In this document: piece by piece, positions 13,506-16,105 of the stretch
Layout: each line of letters starts with the position of its first letter
How positions within the stretch are numbered: the first letter of the stretch is position 1
Translations under genes and position numbers: made by a program
NCBI GenBank assembly: GCA_024689165.1
Contig: JAILDS010000193.1
Coordinates: 1-16,105 of the forward strand
Direction: 5' to 3'
Source: Clostridia bacterium
Lineage (GTDB): Bacteria; Bacillota; Clostridia; Oscillospirales; Acutalibacteraceae
DNA: 16,105 bases
Notes under the pieces: generated by a model
Database searches by the model: none
What the model saw: the letters and a program-made list of their open reading frames with translations, nothing else
Told to the model about the DNA's origin: nothing

Positions 13506-14060
13506 ATGAGAAAAGCAATTTGCATTATACTTGCCGCGGTCTTGTGCGTCGCGATCGCCGGGTGCGGTTCCGCGTCAGACAGCAGAACGGGCACGGGCAG
13601 TCAGGGCAGATCCGTCGGTGATGTGCTGAAAGAGAGAATGAACGACGGAAGTCAGGCCGATCAGGCTCCGTCCGGGCAGCCGGCGGCAGAGACAGCGGCC
13701 GGTACAGGACGAGTCGACGCCGGATCTGTTGACGTCGATCTGACAAAGCTCAGTTCAACGCTGGTCTACGCAGAAGTCTACAATATGATGACAGAACCCG
13801 GCAGTTATCTTGGAAAAAGGATCCGAATGAGGGGGGACTTTGCTTATACTGAGGGCGACGGAAGATATTATTTCGCCTGTATCATCTCTGACGCGACCGC
13901 CTGCTGTGCGCAGGGCATCGAGTTCGTATTGAAGGACGAGCGGAAGTTTCCGGAAGAATACCCCGCTAAAGGAACAGAGCTGACCGTTGTCGGTATATTC
14001 GATACATACACGGAAGGCAAGTATCAATACTGTCAGCTTATAGACGCTGTTATGGAATGA
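13506..14060 (+). CDS. Small lipoprotein with OB-like domain and Cys-Cys motif
   Basis: This 184-residue protein has a lipoprotein signal peptide ending at C20 (AIAGC), then a Gly/Ala/Gln-rich linker (about 22-75). The C-terminal domain (80-184) has five to six beta strands of an OB-like fold: VYNMM, KRIRMRGDF, YYFACIIS, TELTVVGIF, YCQLIDAV. A conserved-looking DATACCAQGIEF (129-140) holds C133 and C134. The pattern recalls the C-terminal part of DUF1980/YcgQ-type proteins linked to metal permeases; I am not sure of the family. GAGGT lies eight bases before the ATG. The gene follows the znuA-like gene by 100 bases and ends at a terminator, so it is probably the last gene of the zinc locus. 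Confidence 0.75.
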   Translation: MRKAICIILAAVLCVAIAGCGSASDSRTGTGSQGRSVGDVLKERMNDGSQADQAPSGQPAAETAAGTGRVDAGSVDVDLTKLSSTLVYAEVYNMMTEPGSYLGKRIRMRGDFAYTEGDGRYYFACIISDATACCAQGIEFVLKDERKFPEEYPAKGTELTVVGIFDTYTEGKYQYCQLIDAVME

Positions 14061-14116
14061 TCCGGTCTTTGATCTGACAGCGGCCTTTTGATCCGGAAAA
14101 CGCGATCATGACATAT

Positions 14117-14147
14117 GACCCCGGCATTTTCTGCCGGGGTCTCTTTT
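14117..14147 (+). terminator. Rho-independent terminator of the zinc locus
   Basis: A perfect 10-bp stem (14117-14126 with 14132-14141) with loop TTTTC is followed by TCTTTT. Confidence 0.9.
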
Positions 14148-14366
14148 CCTTTTCCGCCGCCGCTCCTGCCGCGCCTGTGCCCGGAATCCGAAAAGCGCGG
14201 TTTTGACACCGGTACCGGATCCGAACCGTTTAACGCCGTCTTTAACGGAAAGGACAGTGTGCCGTTTGTATATCCTCCGTCCGGAAAAAGAGCTGCGGAT
14301 CAGTTATTTGACCCGGACCCGGTTTTTTTGTTCTCATAGAGGCTCCTTTCATTGCTCTTATGGCAT

Positions 14367-14395
14367 AAAAAAACCGCAGGGATTTATCTCTGCGG
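14367..14395 (-). terminator. Rho-independent terminator of the 14458-15477 gene
   Basis: On the minus strand, CCGCAGAGA and TCCCTGCGG pair over nine bases with one wobble pair, and a run of seven T follows. Confidence 0.85.
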
Positions 14396-14457
14396 ATGAC
14401 TGGTGTGCTGATTGATTATGTGGGGCAAGGGTTTTTGATGGTTTAACCATCTATTTG

Positions 14458-15477
14458 TCATGCGGCCGGCAGGCCGAAGACGATATCCTCAAGCATCCTC
14501 CCGACGACAAAGCGGACCGTCGGAAGGTCGTAGGAATATGCGGAAACAGTCATCTGCCAGGTCCTTCCGTCCTTCGTCTTCCAGGACGCGTACATACAAA
14601 ACAGATCGGCCGGCATTCCGTGAAGCGTGAAAGACGCGGCGGCAACGTCGCTTCCGCCGGCTACCGTCAGCACTTCATCTTTGCGTTCTGCCGTTACACT
14701 GCTTCCGTAGAGAGATGATAAATATTCAAAGTATTCTTCCGTCAGATCGCCGGGATTGCCGCTTCCGGACGACAGGGACCACATACAGTTTCCGGATGGA
14801 TCGTAGTCGTAACCGACATAAAGCTGACCGTTCTCGACCATAGCGGTCCATCCGTTGTCGATCTTTACTCTGCATCCGGGCTCCGGGAAGCTCTGATAAC
14901 TCGCTTCGGGAAGGTCATTGACATACATGACGAACCGGTTTTCGTTCGCACGCTGCAATGTGTCAAGAACGCAAAGGACGCTTTTCCCGTTTTTCTGCCC
15001 GTAATAGCTTAAAGACTTCTGGTTTTCATCGGTATAGCCTTCAAACTCAGCCGAAAGCGAAAGGACAGCGCGAAGAAGCTGTGCGTCGGTCATTTGTTTT
15101 TCTCCGTTCTTCTTTTCGGAGTTGCGAACGATCGCCGCGTATCCGGCCTCAACACTGCCCCATCCGTCGCTGATAAGCGAGTTGACAAATTCCTTCATTT
15201 CGCGCCATGAAGGATCACGTACGGCAATGATCAGAACACCTTCTTCGTCCCTTGTAACGTCCGCGACTTCCTCACAAAGGACCGGGAATCCCCCGGGAAG
15301 AAGCTCAGAAGGCCATTTGTACCTGCCCGGACTTTCGACGTCCGCAGTTTTTTCCGTATCGTTTGCCTGATCGGTTTTTCTCCCGACACCGAGGCCTGCA
15401 CAGGAGGCAAGCATCGCGAAGATCACGAGAAAAAGCGATGAAAGAATTGTCAGCTTTCTGAAAGCGGTATTATTCAC
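14458..15477 (-). CDS. Orphan lipoprotein
   Basis: This 339-residue protein has a lipoprotein signal peptide ending at C26 (MLASC) and should sit on the outer face of the membrane. A short acidic linker follows; then KWPSELLPGGFPV (about 54-66), a motif I have seen in several uncharacterised Firmicute lipoproteins, and alternating strand/helix sequence with two related-looking halves (DPSWREMKEFVNSLISDGW near 88-106; EEYFEYLSSLYG near 252-263). I do not recognise a family or a catalytic motif. The ribosome binding site is weak: only GGATG-like bases stand upstream of the ATG. A weak promoter candidate lies just upstream, and a clear terminator follows the gene. Confidence 0.75.
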   Translation of the reverse strand: MNNTAFRKLTILSSLFLVIFAMLASCAGLGVGRKTDQANDTEKTADVESPGRYKWPSELLPGGFPVLCEEVADVTRDEEGVLIIAVRDPSWREMKEFVNSLISDGWGSVEAGYAAIVRNSEKKNGEKQMTDAQLLRAVLSLSAEFEGYTDENQKSLSYYGQKNGKSVLCVLDTLQRANENRFVMYVNDLPEASYQSFPEPGCRVKIDNGWTAMVENGQLYVGYDYDPSGNCMWSLSSGSGNPGDLTEEYFEYLSSLYGSSVTAERKDEVLTVAGGSDVAAASFTLHGMPADLFCMYASWKTKDGRTWQMTVSAYSYDLPTVRFVVGRMLEDIVFGLPAA

Positions 15478-15515
15478 GCAAATTCACATCCATTCCCATG
15501 TTCAAGGTTTCCGGT

Positions 15516-15544
15516 GATATAGGTTGCATTGCTGTTTCACGCAA
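15516..15544 (-). promoter_or_regulatory. Weak promoter candidate for the orphan lipoprotein gene
   Basis: On the minus strand, TTGCGT (15539-15544) and TATATC (15516-15521) are 17 bases apart. The -35 box is poor, so this is tentative. Confidence 0.25.
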
Positions 15545-15597
15545 GAGACTTGCCGAGCAAACGGACTGTATGCAGCCCCTGCGGTCTGTTCTTTTAC

Positions 15598-15876
15598 TTA
15601 CTGCTTTATTTTCGCGTATGTCTCGTAGATCTTGTCGATGTAAGCCTGGTCCAGCTTCTCATGCGAGCGGAGAGAAGAGGTGATGTTCTCCTTCGCGTTC
15701 TGGAGATTGTCGCCCATGACCGAGTAGACTAGTCCGATCGCGTTCGTGAATGTCATGGCAAAGTCGAATCTCAGGGTGTCGCGGATGAGATCGAGCATGT
15801 TTGCCGCGGTCGGGTCGTTTTTTTTCGTGCATCCCGTATCTGTTTCGGCAGAAAAAGAAATGCGCGCGGTCTGCAA
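15598..15876 (-). pseudogene. C-terminal remnant of a solute-binding protein
   Basis: The 92-codon frame starts at TTG directly after an in-frame TGA (15880-15882). From the middle on it reads like the C-terminus of extracellular sugar-binding proteins of ABC transporters: NDPTAANMLDLIRDT, then FDFAMTFTNAIG, and a helical end finishing in a lysine-rich tail. Those proteins have 400-550 residues; only about 75-90 remain. The first ~20 codons look unrelated. No ribosome binding site or signal peptide is present, so I call it a broken gene. A short real protein cannot be excluded. Confidence 0.4.
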
Positions 15877-15881
15877 TCTTC

Positions 15882-15935
15882 AGGTGCCCGCGCCACCGCA
15901 CCTAATAGAAACGAGAGCGATTCTTTCGAATCGCT
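15882..15935. other. Cluster of short hairpins beside the gene remnant
   Basis: GGTGC/GCACC (15882-15886 and 15897-15901) and AGCGATTC/GAATCGCT (15916-15923 and 15928-15935, loop TTTC) form two inverted repeats in a gene-free stretch. They may be the edge of a repeat element that broke the solute-binding gene. Confidence 0.3.
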
Positions 15936-15977
15936 TTCCGGGGAGAATGCAGTGCCCCAACCGCGATTGATCACACG

Positions 15978-16105
15978 GACGCAATGCGGAGATTTTTCTT
16001 CCTTGCGCGTGGAAGCTTGTTTCTAGAAGCCCCGGGATCGCCCGGGAGGAGAAAATCCGCTACTCCCTTTTCATGAAAACGACGCAATGCGGCGATTTCG
16101 GATCC
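15978..16105. repeat. About 103-bp tandem repeat, second copy cut by the window edge
   Basis: The 12-base block GACGCAATGCGG occurs at 15978-15989 and 16081-16092, and 20 of the first 25 bases match. The period is 103 bases, so one full unit (15978-16080) and 25 bases of a second are present. The unit contains a hairpin made of two CCCGGG boxes (16031-16036 and 16041-16046) around ATCG. A frame is open across the unit, with ATG at 16073 near the end, but no convincing ribosome binding site fits it. Confidence 0.5.

Larger units (their letters stand above)
14061..14457. other. Gene-free region between convergent genes
   Basis: These 397 bases separate the zinc locus from a leftward lipoprotein gene. 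They hold a plus-strand terminator (14117-14147), a minus-strand terminator (14367-14395), and a short perfect inverted repeat (GATGGTT/AACCATC, 14437-14451) just past the leftward stop codon. No supported reading frame is seen in between. Confidence 0.7.

Noticed and set aside
15478..15600. tRNA or other RNA gene in the gap before the gene remnant
   Set aside because: No cloverleaf pairing or conserved tRNA loop sequences could be laid out; only short chance stems are seen.
16012..16105. Cluster of restriction-type sites (AAGCTT, TCTAGA, CCCGGG, final GGATCC) suggesting vector sequence
   Set aside because: The order and spacing do not match a common polylinker, and the 103-bp repeat spans this part. 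Coincidence is more likely, though a vector screen would settle it.
16073..16105. Start of a new gene at ATG 16073
   Set aside because: The only ribosome-binding-like sequence (GGGAGGAG, 16044-16051) is 21 bases away and lies in the hairpin. The frame is cut by the window edge and the ATG is within the tandem repeat.

Overview
The window looks like part of a bacterial chromosome from a moderately GC-rich Clostridia-type Firmicute, probably a gut or rumen lineage. The reasons are Gram-positive style lipoproteins with lipobox signal peptides, a zinc-ribbon plus DUF4234-type membrane protein, strong AGGAGG-like ribosome binding sites, sigma-A promoters with TTGACA/TATAAT spacing, and a class M sirtuin/macrodomain pair. 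The assignment is inference; there is no rRNA or other phylogenetic marker here. No CRISPR array, tRNA, transposase or phage gene was seen.

Left part (1-4644), carbohydrate-type genes. After a 9-bp tandem repeat at the edge and a divergent promoter pair, a 732-residue protein (HTH-like N-terminus plus a TIM-barrel glycosidase-like body) is followed with no gap by a metallo-beta-lactamase-fold hydrolase. A GH39-like glycosidase converges on them across a perfect hairpin terminator. Upstream of the GH39 gene on the same strand lies a zinc-ribbon/DUF4234 membrane protein (4783-5391).

Middle (5392-8935). A leader with a good promoter and a 14-bp palindrome precedes a large orphan lipoprotein of 765 residues. 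A PlsC-type acyltransferase follows.

9148-11732 is a compact minus-strand operon, transcribed DUF1848 Fe-S protein -> zinc-type macrodomain (ADP-ribosyl hydrolase family) -> class M sirtuin (ADP-ribosyltransferase family). The reading frames overlap and the ribosome binding sites sit inside the preceding gene. The lipoylation partners usually found with this pair (GcvH-L, LplA2) are absent, and an Fe-S protein takes the place next to them. I consider this the most interesting system in the window: a possible reversible ADP-ribosylation switch with a different partner.

11970-14060 is a plus-strand zinc-type locus: a small His/Cys membrane peptide, a ZnuA-like zinc-binding lipoprotein with a His/acid loop, and a small OB-like lipoprotein with a Cys-Cys motif. 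No ABC permease or ATPase is present. A terminator closes it.

The right end holds another orphan lipoprotein (minus strand), a remnant of the C-terminus of what looks like a solute-binding protein, and the start of a ~103-bp tandem repeat cut by the window edge. Both window edges fall in repeats, which would fit an assembly contig that broke there.
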